Source: Chrysomallon squamiferum (lineage: Eukaryota > Mollusca > Gastropoda > Neomphalida > Peltospiridae). Taken from it: a stretch of 64,000 bases of DNA. The stretch lies in assembly GCA_012295275.1 (NCBI GenBank), contig CM022665.1, positions 36,817,933 through 36,881,932 of the forward strand. Reading direction: 5' to 3'. This document shows positions 23,968 to 37,436 of the stretch, piece after piece (position 1 is the first letter of the stretch; each line of letters begins with the position of its first letter). The position numbers and the translations under genes are program-made. A model generated the notes under the pieces. The model was not told where the DNA came from and made no database searches. It saw only the letters and a program-made list of their open reading frames with translations.

Positions 23968-24673
23968 AAGATTGTGATGCAGATAAAAATAAAAAATAAA
24001 ATAAAAATCCAAAATCACAAAAAAGCTGAACCTATTTTTTCATATATATAAATATATATCATTTTTTAAATTATGTACTTGTCTTTTGTCATTAATTAAA
24101 GTTATAAGAAACTACATTACCAAATATTACTGGCTTTAAATCTTTTTTTTTTCTTCTTTTTTTTCTGATATAATTCTTTTGTTTGCATTAATCTTTTAAT
24201 TTATTGAATGCTTTTGTTCAAACTGATAATTTCTAACAAAAAATAAAAAAAAAACAGAATGTTAATGTAATCAGCAAGATGGAGAATTACATGCAACACA
24301 GACTATTAAGATAAGCAAAAAAGAACAAGAATTACTAGCGACGCAGAATATTAATTTAACCACTAAGAAGAATTATATTTAATACAGAAGATTAATGTAA
24401 CTAACAAGATGAGAAATAAATCCAACAGAGAGTACATGGGTGTGTATCTGCATTTGTGTGTAATCACATGATCACAACAAAGCTGAACATATTTGTTTCT
24501 TAATAAAAAAATTTACAATCAAAACTCAGAAACTCCTCAAAAGGCTGGAAAATGTATATCTTTAGAAGTCATATTGGTGTGAATACTTAAATGATTTGAA
24601 AAATAATTTAAATTTAAAAAATACAAAAAATGTAAAAGGAATAGATTACATTAGTTAATAATATCTTCCATTT
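23968..24673 (+). repeat. Truncated third copy of the 2.18-kb block
   Basis: It repeats the first roughly 700 bp of the block. It breaks at about 24673, just after CTTCCATTTT, directly into a post-exon A-rich spacer of another unit. Confidence 0.75.
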
Positions 24674-25434
24674 TAAAAAAACCACAATTGCAACAAAGCT
24701 GAAAGTATTTGTTTATATACATACTTTTTTTTTTACAAGCGAAACTGAGAAACCCCTGAAAATGCCTGAAAATGTGTAGCTTTATAAGACATAATGCTGG
24801 GAATACTTAAATGATTTGAAAAATAAGAAATTAATTTTTAAACAAAATGTAAAACAAATAAATTACATCACCTAATAATGTCTTCTATTTTCTTTTACCT
24901 TTCAGAAAGATTTTATTGTTATCTTTAAATATTTTCAGTGTTCATTTAAGAAAAATTTACTAGTAACAGCAAATATTAACAGAACCAACAAGAATTATAA
25001 TTAATACAAAATATTAAGCTAAGCAAAAGGACTGAGAATTACTACTAATAGAAAATATTAAAATAACCACTAAGAAGAATTATATTTAATAGACTATTAA
25101 GATAAGAAAAAAAGAACAAGAATTTCTAGCAACACAGAATATTAATATAATCACCAAGAACAAGAATTATATTTAATACAGAATATTAATATAACCATCA
25201 AGAAGAGAATTAAATCCAAACAGAATACTGTGTGTTCATGTGTGTGTATGTGTGTATGTGAGATTATCTTTCACACCTACAAAATGTTTCAATTCATCAC
25301 AATCTTTTTTCTTTCTTTCTTTTTCAAGACAAGAGATTCCTTCATTCTTACAATCACAACCACTGATATTTTCTTTATACAAAGAAATAAAATAAATAAA
25401 TAATATTTGTTTTGCTATTATTTGTTTTCTTCAG

Positions 25435-25620
25435 GAGAAAGTTACTGGTTCATCTCAAAATTCTGGGAATGAACATTGTTGCTATTAAACATACTGAAAC
25501 ATTCAACTTAGAGCATAGAATTACCAACACTGGCAAAACATTAAATGTCTGATCTTAGAGTAAGATGTAAATTGCTGCCTCTTCAGAGGTAATTTTACAA
25601 TGCAAATATCAGAACTGTCT
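25435..25620 (+). pseudogene. Exon 2 copy 6
   Basis: The P-loop Lys codon is retained (GA GAA AGT has become Glu-Ser in phase). TGA follows at the GGAATGAAC site and a second TGA within the former DLGG codons. Confidence 0.8.
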
Positions 25621-25696
25621 AGAAAGATTGTGATGCAGATTATAAAAAAAAAGAAGGCACAGAAAAAGCTCAATTGCAACAAAACTGAACATATTT

Positions 25697-25703
25697 TTAT
25701 ATA

Positions 25704-25733
<30 letters not shown>
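25697..25733. repeat. (TA)n microsatellite in array spacer
   Basis: A TA-rich run in the A-rich spacer after copy 6. Comparable runs occur after copies 22 and 24. Confidence 0.85.
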
Positions 25734-25739
<6 letters not shown>

Positions 25740-26207
25740 CAATCCAAACTAAGAAACTCCTCAAAATGCCTGAAAATGTATAGCGTTAGAAGTCATAATG
25801 GTGTGAATACTTTAATGATTAAAAAATAGAAAATGTATTTAAAAAAAATTAAAAAGTAACAGGAATAAATTACCACAGATAATAATGTCTTCCATTTTCT
25901 TTCACCTTTCAGAAAGATTTTAGTACTATGTTTCAATATTGTCAGTGTTAGTTTTAATCCAACACTGAATACTCTGCCTGTGTGTGTGAGTGCATGCATG
26001 TCTGTGCATGTGTGTGTGTGTCTGTATGATTGCTTGACAGCTACAACTTTTCATATAAAATATATCAATTCATTATCTTTTTTCTTTCTTTCTTTCTGAA
26101 GATGAGAGATTCCTTCATTCTTATAATCAAAACCACTGATATTTTCTTTCTAAAAACAAATGAAATATATAAATATTTGTATTCCTATTTATTTATTTTT
26201 TCTTCAG

Positions 26208-26387
26208 GAAATAGTTAATGCGAAAATTCTTCCAATAAATATTGTTGCTACCAAACCTACTGAAATATTCACAATGTAGAAAACAATTATCAACACTGAC
26301 ATAAAGTTAATGGTATAGGATCTTAGAGGAAAACCTGAATTTCGACCTATTCAGAGGTGTTTTACAATACAATTCCAAAAACAGTCT
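26208..26387 (+). pseudogene. Exon 2 copy 7
   Basis: The parental phase stops at TAA after three codons. The switch I homologue has TAG in place of the Glu codon. Confidence 0.8.
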
Positions 26388-27214
26388 AGCAGGATTCTGC
26401 AGTGAATAAAAAAAAGAAGAAAAAGCAGAAAAAAATACACAATTGCAACAAAGCTGAACATATTCTTCTTTAGGTTTTTTACAATGAAAAATCAAAAACA
26501 AATCAAAATGCCTAAAAATGTATACCTATAGAAATGGTAATGCTGAAAGCACTTAAATGATTTGAAAAATAAGAAATGAATTTAAAAAAATAAATAAATA
26601 AATAAATAATTTTTTAAAAATGTAGAAGGAAAAAATTACTTCAATGAAGTTAATAAAGTCTACCATTTTCTTTACCTTTCAGGAAGATTTGTGCAATGTT
26701 TACACATTTTCAGTGTTTTTTTTACAAACTTCTTACATATACTGTATACATTTTCTTAATTTCATTTTTATATCATCAACCAACAATAACAATTATCATT
26801 AAAACAGAATATTAAGATAAGCAAAACAACTGAGAATTACTAGTAATGCAGAAAATTAATACAACAGCCTAAAACAAGAATTACATTTAATAGACTTTTA
26901 AGATAAGAAAAAAGAATTAGAATTAATAGAAACACAGAATATTAATGTAACCAATGAGAATTATATTTAATACAGATTGTTAATATAACCATCAAGAACA
27001 GAATTAATTCCAACACAGAATACAGTCTGGGTGTCTCTGTGATTGTTTGACACCTACAACTTTTTGTACAAAATGTATCATCTTTTTTTCTTTCTTTCTT
27101 TTTCAACACAAGAGATTCCTTCATTCTTACAATAAAAACCACTGATATTTTCTTTATACAAAGAAATGAAATAAATGAATAATATTTGTTTTGCTATTAT
27201 TATTTTTTCTTCAG

Positions 27215-27365
27215 GAGAACGTTACTGGTTCATCTCAAAATTCTTCGAATGAACATTGTTGCTATCAAATCTACCGAAACATTCAACCTAGAGCATACAA
27301 TTACCAACACTGGCAATTGCTACCTGTTCAGAGGATATTTTACAATCCAACTGAAATAACAGTCT
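27215..27365 (+). pseudogene. Exon 2 copy 8 (switch II-deleted subfamily)
   Basis: About 37 bases from the SGKK codons to the ELxP codons are missing, giving GGCAATTGCTACCTG. Copies 11 and 16 have the same deletion. Confidence 0.82.
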
Positions 27366-28190
27366 AGCAAGATTCTAATGCAAATAAAAAATAATAAAAA
27401 GAAGCAAAAAAACACACAATTGTAAAAAGGCTAAATGTATTATTGTTTGTTACTTTTTACAATGAAAACACTTAAGCCCCTCAAAATGCCTGAAAATGTA
27501 TAGCTTCAGAAGTGGTAATGCTGAAAGCACTTAAATGATTTGAAAACTACAAAATGAATTTAAAAAAATAAAAATAAATAAATAAATAATTTTTTTAAAA
27601 TGTAGAAGGAAAAAATTTCTTCAATAAAGTTAATAAAGTTTTCCATTTTCTTCACCCTTCAGGAAGATTTGTGCAATGTTTACACACTTTCAGAGTTTGT
27701 TTTACAAACTTCTTACATATACTGTATACATTTTATTTATTTTATTTTTATATCATCAACCAACAATAAGAATTATATTTAATACAGAGTATTAATCTAA
27801 GAAGACTGACAATTACTAGTAAAGCAGAATATTAATACAACTGCCAACAACAAGAATTACATTTAATAGACTATTAAGATGAGAAAAAAGAATTAGAATT
27901 ACTAGCAACACACAATATTAATGTAACCAATGAGAATTATATTTAATACAGATTGTTAATATAACCATCAAGAACAGAATTAATTCCAACACAGAATACA
28001 GTCTGGGTGTCTGTGTGATTTTTTGACACCTACAACTTTTCGTACAAAATGTACCATCTTTTTTTCTTTCTTTCTTTTTCAACACAAGAGATTCCTTCAT
28101 TCTTACAATAACAACCACTGATATTTTCTTTATACAAACAAATGAAATAAATGAATAATATTTGTTTTGCTATTATTATTTTTTCTTCAG

Positions 28191-28377
28191 GAGAACGTTA
28201 CTGGTTCATCTCAAAATTCTTGGAATGAACATTGTTGCTATCAAATGTACTGAAACATTCAACATGGAGCATACAATTACCAACACTGGCAAAACGCTTC
28301 TGGTGTATGGTCTTAGAGGAAGACCTGAACTGCCACCTCTTCAGAGGTTATTTCACAATGCAACTACAAGAACAGTG
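28191..28377 (+). pseudogene. Exon 2 copy 9
   Basis: The intact alternative frame reads LKILGMNIVAIK and RGRPELPPLQR, but needs a phase-2 intron. The parental phase stops at GGAATGAAC. It has the diagnostic AAAACGCTTCTGG, shared with copy 10. Confidence 0.85.
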
Positions 28378-29209
28378 TAGCAAGATTCTAATGCAGATAA
28401 AAAATAAAATAAAATAAAAGAAGCAAAAAAACACACAATTGCAAGAAAGCTAAATGTATTATAGTTTTGTTTTTTTTGACAATGAAAACTCTTAAGCCCC
28501 TCAAAATGCCTGAAAATGTATAGCTTCAGAAGTGGTAATGCTGAAAGCACTTAAATGATTTGAAAACTACAAACTGAATTTAAAAAAATAAAAAAATAAA
28601 TAAATATTTTTTTAAAATGTAGAAGGAAAAAATTACTTCAATGAAGTTAATAATGTCTTCCATTTTCTTTACCTTTCAGGAAGATTTGTGCAATGTTTAC
28701 ATATTTTCAGTGTTTGTTTTACAAACTTCTTACATATACTGTATACATTTTCTTTCTTTCATTTTTATATCATCAATCAACAATAACAATTATAATTAAC
28801 ACAGAATATTAAGCTAAGCAAAAGGACTGAGAATTACTGGTAATGCAGAATATTAATACAACCGCCAAGAACAAAACTTACATTTAATAAACTATTAAGA
28901 TGAGAAAAAAGAATTAGAATTACTAGCAACACAGAATATTAATGTAACCAGTGAGAATCATATTTAATACAGATTGTTAATATAACAACCAAGAACAGAA
29001 TTAATTCCAATACAATACAGTCTGGGTGTCTGTATGATTTTTTGACACCTACAACTTTTTGTACAAAATGTATCATCTTTTTTTCTTTCTTTCTTTTTCA
29101 ACACAAGAGATTCCTTCATTCTTACACTAACAACCACTGATATTTTCTTTATACAAAGAAATGAAATAAATGAATAATATTTGTTTTGCTATTATTATTT
29201 TTTCTTCAG

Positions 29210-29396
29210 GAGAACGTTACTAGTTCATCTCAAAATTCTTGGAATGAACATTGTTGCTATCAAATGTACTGAAACATTCAACATGGAGCATACAATTACC
29301 AACACTGGCAAAACGCTTCTGGTGTATGGTCTTAGAGGAAGACCTGAACTGCCACCTCTTCAGAGGTTATTTCACAATGCAACTACAAGAACAGTG
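29210..29396 (+). pseudogene. Exon 2 copy 10
   Basis: Nearly identical to copy 9, including the 3' end ACAAGAACAGTGTAG, so it is a recent neighbour duplicate. Confidence 0.85.
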
Positions 29397-30226
29397 TAGC
29401 AAGATTCTAATGCAGATAAAAAATAAAATAAAATAAAAGAAGCAAAAAAACACACAATTGCAAGAAAGCTAAATGTATTATAGTTTTGTTTTTTTTGACA
29501 ATGAAAACTCTTAAGCCCCTCAAAATGCCTGAAAATTTATAGCTTCAGAAGTGGTAATGCTGAAAGCACTTAAATGATTTGAAAACTACAAACTGAATTT
29601 AAAAAAATAAATAAATAAATAATTTTTTTAAAATGTAGAAGGAAAAAATTACTTCAATGAAGTTAATAATGTCTTCCATTTTCTTTACCTTTCAGGAAGA
29701 TTTGTGCAATGTTTACATATTTTCAGTGTTTGTTTTACAAACTTCTTACATATACTGTATACATTTTCTTTCTTTCATTTTTATATCATCAATCAACAAT
29801 AACAATTATAATTAACACAGAATATTAAGCTAAGCAAAAGGACTGAGAATTACTGGTAATACAGAATATTAATACAACCGCCAAGAACAAAACTTACATT
29901 TAATAGACTATTAAGATGAGAAAAAAGAATTAGAATTACTAGCAACACAGAATATTAATGTAACCAGTGAGAATCATATTTAATACAGATTGTTAATATA
30001 ACAACCAAGAACAGAATTAATTCCAATACAATACAGTCTGGGTGTCTGTATGATTTTTTGACACCTACAACTTTTCGTACAAAATGTATCATCTTTTTTT
30101 CTTTCTTTCTTTTTCAACACAAGAGATTCCTTCATTCTTACAATAACAAACCACTGATATTTTCTTTATACAAAGAAATGAAATAAATGAATAATATTTG
30201 TTTTGCTATTATTATTTTTTCTTCAG

Positions 30227-30377
30227 GAGAACGTTACTGGTTCATCTCAAAATTCTTGGAATGAACATTGTTGCTATCAAATGTACTGAAACATTCAACC
30301 TAGAGCATACAATTACCAACACTGGCAATTGCTACCTGTTCAGAGGATATTTTACAATCCAACTGAAAGAACAGTCT
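30227..30377 (+). pseudogene. Exon 2 copy 11 (switch II-deleted subfamily)
   Basis: It carries the same 37-base deletion as copy 8, three monomers away, with intervening monomers lacking it. Confidence 0.82.
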
Positions 30378-31205
30378 AGCAAGATTCTAATGCAAATGAA
30401 AAATAAAAAATAATAAAAAGAAGCAAAAAAACACACAATTGCAAAAAGGCTAAATGTATTATTGTTTGTTATTTTTTACAATGAAAACACTTAAGCCCCT
30501 CAAAATGCCTGAAAATGTATAGCTTCAGAAGTGGTAATGCTGAAAGCACTTAAATGATTTGAAAACTACAAAATGAATTTAAAAAAATAAAAATAAATAA
30601 ATAAATAATTTTTTTAAAATGTAGAAGTAAAAAATTTCTTCAATAAAGTTAATAAAGTTTTCCATTTTGTTTACCCTTCAGGAAGATTTGTGCAATGTTT
30701 ACACACTTTCAGAGTTTGTTTTACAAACTTCTTACATATACTGTATACATTTTATTTATTTCATTTTTATATCATCAACCAACAATAAGAATTATATTTA
30801 ATACAGAGTATTAATCTAAGAAGACTGACAATTACTAGTAAAGCAGAATATTAATACAACCGCCAACAACAAGAATTACATTTAATAGACTATTAAGATG
30901 AGAAAAAAGAATTACTAACCAACACAGAATATTAATGTAACCAATGAGAATTATATTTAATACAGAATGTTAATATAACCATCAAGAACAGAATTAATTC
31001 CAACACAGAATACAGTCTGGGTGTCTGTGTCATTGTCAGACACCTACAACTTTTCGTACAAAATGTATCATTTTTTTTCTTTTTCTTTCTTTTTCAACAC
31101 AAGAGATTCCTTCATTCTTACAATAACAACCACTGATATTTTCTTTATACAAAGAAATGAAATAAATGAATAATATTTGTTTTGCTATTATTATTTTTTC
31201 TTCAG

Positions 31206-31393
31206 GAGAACATTACTGGTTCATCTCAAAATTCTTGGAATGAACATTGTAGCTATCAAATGTACTGAAACATTCAACATGGAGCATACAATTACCAACA
31301 CTGGCAAAAAGTTCATGGTGTATGATCTTTCAGGAAGACCTGAATTGCCACCTCTTCAGAGGTTATTTTACAATGCAACTCCAAGAACAGTCT
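31206..31393 (+). pseudogene. Exon 2 copy 12
   Basis: Diagnostic AAAAAGTTCATGGTG and GATCTTTCAGGAAG in the switch II region (Leu-Ser-Gly in the open frame). Confidence 0.85.
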
Positions 31394-32199
31394 AGCAAGA
31401 TTCTAATGCAGATAAAAAATTTAATAAATATAAAAAGAAGCAAAAAACACACAATTGCAAGAAAGCTAAATGTATTATAATTTTTATTTTTTTTTACAAT
31501 GAAAACTCTTAAGCCCCTCAAAATGCCTGAAAATGTATAGCTTCAGAAGTGGTAATGCTGATAGCACTTAAATGACTTGAAAACTACGAGATGAATTTAA
31601 AAAAATAAAAAAATAAATTTTTTTTTATAAAGGTAGAAGGAAAAAAATGTCTTCAATAAAGTTAATAAAGTTTTCCATATTCTTTACCTTTCAGGAAGAT
31701 TTGTGCAATGTTTACATATTTTGAGTGTTTCTTTTACAAACTTCTTTCATTTTTATATCATCAACCAACAATAACAGTTACAATTAATACAGAATATTAA
31801 GCTAAGCAAAAGGACTGAGAATTACTAGTAATGCAGAATATTAATACAACTGCCAAGAAAAAGAATTACATTTAATAGACTATTAAGATAAGAAAAAAGA
31901 ATTAGAATTACTAGCAACACAGAATATTAATGTAACCAATAAGAATTATATTTAATACAGAATGTTAATATAACCATCAAGAACAGAATTAATTCCAACA
32001 CAGAATACAGTCTCTGTGTCTGTATGATTCTTTGACACCTACAACGTTTCGTACAAAATGTATCATCTTTTTTTCTTTCTTTCTTTTTCAACACAAGAGA
32101 TTCCTTCATTCTTACAATAACAACCACTGATATTTTCTTTATACAAAGAAATGAAATAAATGAATAATATTTGTTTTGCTATTATTATTTTTTCTTCAG

Positions 32200-32387
32200 G
32201 AGAACATTACTGGTTCATCTCAAAATTCTTGGAATGAACATTGTAGCTATCAAATGTACTGAAACATTCAACATGGAGCATACAATTACCAACACTGGCA
32301 AAAAGTTCATGGTGTATGATCTTTCAGGAAGACCTGAATTGCCACCTCTTCAGAGGTTATTTTACAATGCAACTCCAAGAACAGTCT
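32200..32387 (+). pseudogene. Exon 2 copy 13
   Basis: Sister of copy 12, with the same switch II variants. Confidence 0.85.
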
Positions 32388-33220
32388 AGCAAGATTCTAA
32401 TGCAGATAAAAAATTTAAGAAACATAAAAAGAAGCAAAAAACACACAATTGCAAGAAAGCTAAATGTATTATAATTTTTTTTTTTTTTTACAATGAAAAC
32501 TCTTAAGCCCCTCAAAATGCCTGAAAATGTATAGCTTCAGAAGTGGTAATGCTGATAGCACTTAAATGACTTGAAAACTACGAGATGAATTTAAAAAAAT
32601 AAAAAAATAATTTTTTTTTTATAAAGGTAGAAGGAAAAAAATGTCTTCAATAAAGTTAATAAAGTTTTCCATATTCTTTACCTTTCAGGAAGATTTGTGC
32701 AATGTTTACACATTTTGAGTGTTTGTTTTACAAACTTCTTACATACACTGTATACATTTTCTTTCTTTCATTTTTATATCATCAAACAACAATAACAATT
32801 ATAATTAACACAGAATATTAAGCTAAGCAAAAGGACTGAGAATTACTAGTAATGCAGAATATTAATACAACCGCCAAGAACAAAACTTACATTTAATAGA
32901 CTATTAAGATGAGAAAAAAGAATTAGAATTACTAGAAACACAGAATATTAATGTAACCAATGAGAATTATATTTAATACAGATTGTTAATATAACCACCA
33001 AGAACAGAATTAATTCCAATACAGAATACAGTCTGGGTGTCTGGGTGATTTTTTGACACCTACAACTTTTCATACAAAATCTATCATCTTTTTTTCTTTC
33101 TTTCCTTTTCAACACAAACGATTCCTTCATTGTTACAATCACAACCATTGATATTTTCTTTATACAAAGAAATAAAACAAAAAAATAATATTTGTTTTGC
33201 TATTATTATTTTTTCTTCAG

Positions 33221-33408
33221 GAGAACATTACTGGTTCATCTCAAAATTCTTGGAATGAACATTGTTGCTATCAAATGTACTGAAACATTCAATATGGAGC
33301 ATACAATTACCAACACTGGCAAAACGATTATGCTGTATGGACTTAGTGGAAGACCTGAATTGCAACCTCTTCAGAGGTTATTTTACAATGCAACAACAAG
33401 AACAGTCT
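33221..33408 (+). pseudogene. Exon 2 copy 14
   Basis: Diagnostic AAAACGATTATGCTG and CAACCTCTTC, related to copies 17 and 19. Confidence 0.85.
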
Positions 33409-34224
33409 AGCAAGATTCTAATGCAAATAAAAAATAATAAAAAGAAGCAAAAAAACACACAATTGCAAAAAGGCTAAATGTATTATTGTTTGTTATTTTT
33501 TACAATGAAAACACTTAAGCCCCTCAAAATGCCTGAAAATGTATAGCTTCAGAAGTGGTAATGCTGAAAGCACTTAAATGATTTGAAAACTACAAAATGA
33601 ATTTAAAAAAATAAAAATAAATAAATAAATAATTTTTTTAAAATGTAGAAGTAAAAAATTTCTTCAATAAAGTTCATAAAGTTTTCCATTTTGTTTACCC
33701 TTCAGGAAGATTTGTGCAATGTTTACACACTTTCAGAGTTTGTTTTACAAACTTCTTACATATACTGTATACATTTTATTTATTTCATTTTTATATCATC
33801 AACCAACAATAAGAATTATATTTAATACAGAGTATTAATCTAAGAAGACTGACAATTACTAGTAAAGCAGAATATTAATACAACCGCCAACAACAAGAAT
33901 TACATTTAATAGACTATTAAGATGAGAAAAAAGAATTACTAGCAACACAGAATATTAATGTAACCAGTGAGAATCATATTTAATACAGATTGTTAATATA
34001 ACAACCAAGAACAGAATTAATTCCAATACAATACAGTCTGGGTGTCTGTGTGATTTTTTGACACCTACAACTTTTCGTACAAATGTATCATCTTTTCTTC
34101 TTTCTTTCTTTTTCAACACAAGAGATTCCTTCATTCTTACAATAACAACCACTGATATTTTCTTTATACAAAGAAATGAAATAAATGAATAATATTTGTT
34201 TTGCTATTATTATTTTTTCTTCAG

Positions 34225-34412
34225 GAGAACATTACTGGTTCATCTCAAAATTCTTGGAATGAACATTGTAGCTATCAAATGTACTGAAACATTCAACATG
34301 GAGCATACAATTACCAACACTGGCAAAAAGCATTAATGGTGTATGGTCTTTGAGGAAGACCTGAATTGCCACCTCTTCAGAGGTTATTTTACAATGCAAC
34401 AACAAGAAGTCT
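34225..34412 (+). pseudogene. Exon 2 copy 15
   Basis: An extra CA within AAAAAGCATTAATGG and a TGA in the former DLGG codons close even the alternative frame. Confidence 0.85.
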
Positions 34413-35242
34413 AGCAAGATTCTAATGCAGATAAAAAATAAAATAAAATAAAAAGAAGCAAAAACCACACAATTGCAAGAAAGCTAAATGTATTATTGTT
34501 TTTTTTTTACAATGAAAACTCAGAAACCCCTAAAAATGCCTGAAAATGTATAACTTTAGAAGTGGTAATGCTGAAAGCACTTAAATGATTTGAAAAATAA
34601 GAAATGAATTTAAAAAATATAATAAATAAATAAATATATTTCTTTAAAATGTAGAAGGAAAAAATTACTTCAATGAAGTTAATAAAGTCTTCCATTTCCT
34701 TTACCTTTCAGGAAGATTTGTGCAATGTTTACACATTTTCAGTGTTTGTTTTACAAACTTCTTACATATACTGTATACATTTTAATTATTTCATTTTTAT
34801 ATCATCAACCAACAATACAAATTATAATTAATACAGAATATTAAGCTAAGCAAAAGGACTGAGAATTACTAGTAATGCAGAATATTAACACAACCGCCAA
34901 GAACAAAACTTACATTTAATAGACTATTAAGATGAGAAAAAAGAATTAGAATTACTAGCAACACAGAATATTAATGTAACCAATGAGAATTATATTTAAT
35001 ACAGATTGTTAACATAACCATCAAGAACAGAATTAATTCCAACACAGAATACAGTCTCGGTGTCTGGGTGATGTTTTGACACCTACAACTTTTCGTACAA
35101 AATGTATCATCTTTTTTTCTTTTTTTTTTTCAACACAAGAGATTCCTTCATTCTTACAATAACAAACCACTGATATTTTCTTTATACAAAGAAATGAAAT
35201 AAATGAATAATATTTGTTTTGCTATTATTATTTTTTCTTCAG

Positions 35243-35393
35243 GAGAACGTTACTGGTTCATCTCAAAATTCTTGGAATGAACATTGTTGCTATTAAATGT
35301 ACTGAAACATTCAACCTAGAGCATACAATTACCAACACTGGCAATTGCTACCTGTTCAGAGGATATTTTACAATCCAACTGAAAGAACAGTCT
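35243..35393 (+). pseudogene. Exon 2 copy 16 (switch II-deleted subfamily)
   Basis: Third member with the 37-base deletion. Apart from one Ile codon change it matches copy 11. Confidence 0.82.
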
Positions 35394-36228
35394 AGCAAGA
35401 TTCTAATGCAAATGAAAAATAAAAAATAATAAAAAGAAGCAAAAAAACACACAATTGCAAAAAGGCTAAATGTATTATTGTTTGTTATTTTTTACAATGA
35501 AAACACTTAAGCCCCTCAAAATGCCTGAAAATGTATACCTTCAGAAGTGGTAATGCTGAAAGCACTTAAATGATTTGAAAACTACAAAATGAATTTAAAA
35601 AAATAAAAATAAATAAATAAATAATTTTTTTAAAATGTAGAAGTACAAAATTTCTTCAATAAAGTTAATAAAGTTTTCCATTTTGTTTACCCTTCAGGAA
35701 GATTTGTGCAATGTTTACACACTTTCAGAGTTTGTTTTACAAACTTCTTACATATACTGTATACATTTTCTTTCTTTCATTTTTATATCATCAATCAACA
35801 ATAACAATTATAATTAACACAGAATATTAAGCTAAGCAAAAGGACTGAGAATTACTAGTAATGCAGAATATTAATAGAACCGCCAAGAACAAAACTTACA
35901 TTTAATAGACTATTAAGATGAGAAGAAAGAATTAGAATTACTAGAAACACAGAATATTAATGTAACCAATGAGAATTATATTTAATACAGATTGTTAATA
36001 TAACCACCAAGAACAGAATTAATTCCAATACAGAATACAGTCTGGGTGTCTGGGTGATTTTTTGACACCTACAACTTTTCAAACAAAATGTATCATCTTT
36101 TTTTCTTTTTTCCTTTTCAACACAAACAATTCCTTCATTGTTACAATCACAACCATTGATATTTTCTTTATACAAAGAAATAAAACAAAAAAATAATATT
36201 TGTTATGCTATTATTATTTTTTCTTCAG

Positions 36229-36415
36229 GAGAAAATTACTGGTTCATCTCAAAATTCTTGGAATGAACATTGTTGCTATCAAATGTACTGAAACATTCAA
36301 TATGGAGCATACAATTACCAACACTGGCAAAACGATTATGGTGTGTGGTCTTAGTGGAAGACCTGAATTGCAACCTCTTCAGAGGTTATTTTACAATCAA
36401 CAACAAGAACAGTCT
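36229..36415 (+). pseudogene. Exon 2 copy 17
   Basis: Acceptor followed by GAGAAAATTACTGG. One base is lost in TTTTACAATCAACAAC. Confidence 0.85.
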
Positions 36416-37248
36416 AGCAAGATTCTAATGCAGATAAAAAATTTAAAACAATAAAAAGAAGCAAAAAACACACAATTGCAAGAAAGCTCAATGTATTATT
36501 GTTTCTTTTTTTCTTTACAATGAAAACTCAGAAGCCCCTCAAAATGCCTCAAAATGTATAACTTTAGAAGTGGTAATACTGAAAGCACTTAAATGATTTG
36601 AAAAATAAGAAATGAATTTAAAAAATACAATAAATCAATAAATAATTTTTTTTAAATGTAGAAGAAAAAAATTACTTCAATGAAGTTAATAAAGTCTTCC
36701 ATTTTCTTTACCTTTCAGGAAGATTTGTGCAATGTTTACACATTTTCAGTGTTTGTTTTACAAACTTCTTACATACACTGTATACATTTTATTTATTTCA
36801 TTTTTATATCATCAACCAACAATAAGAATTATAATTAATACAGAATATTAATCTAAGCAAAGACTGACAATTACTAGTAATGCAGAATATTAATACAACC
36901 GCCAAGAACAAGAATTACCTTTAATAGCCTATTAAGATAAGAAAAAAGAATTAGAATTACTAGCAACACAGAATATTAATGTAACCAATGAGAATTATAT
37001 TTAATACAGAATGTTAATATAACCATCAAGAACAGAATTAATTCCAACACAGAATACAGTCTGGGTGTCTGTGTGATTTTTTGACACCTACAACTTTTCG
37101 TACAAAATGTATCATCTTTTCTTCTTTCTTTCTTTTTCAACACAAGAGATTCCTTCATTCTTACAATAACAACCACTGATATTTTCTTTATACAAAGAAA
37201 TGAAATAAATGAATAATATTTGTTTTGCTATTATTATTTTTTCTTCAG

Positions 37249-37436
37249 GAGAACGTTACTGGTTCATCTCAAAATTCTTGGAATGAACATTGTAGCTATC
37301 AAATGTACTGAAACATTCAACATGGAGCATACAATTACCAACACTGGCAAAAAGTTAATGGTATATGATCTTTGAGGAAGACCTGAATTGCCACCTCTTC
37401 AGAGGTTATTTTACAATGCAACTCCAAGAACAGTCT
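37249..37436 (+). pseudogene. Exon 2 copy 18
   Basis: Diagnostic AAAAAGTTAATGGTA, like the parental Lys-Leu-Met codons, followed by TGA at the DLGG position. Confidence 0.85.

Noticed and set aside
26942-27142. Recurrent minus-strand 66-codon frames (27.0, 27.9, 31.9, 32.9, 37.0, 39.0 kb and others) as a conserved peptide family
   Set aside because: They are the reverse strand of the minisatellite and polypyrimidine tract in each monomer. Similarity between them reflects repeat homogenisation, not coding constraint.
28162-28380. Recurrent 72-codon frames at each central monomer reading LKILGMNIVAIK ... RGRPELPPLQR as a small GTPase-like gene family
   Set aside because: They open upstream without an ATG, need a phase-2 intron while the parental intron is phase 1, lack the P-loop Gly and end before the G4 motif. 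They are pseudo-exon readings.
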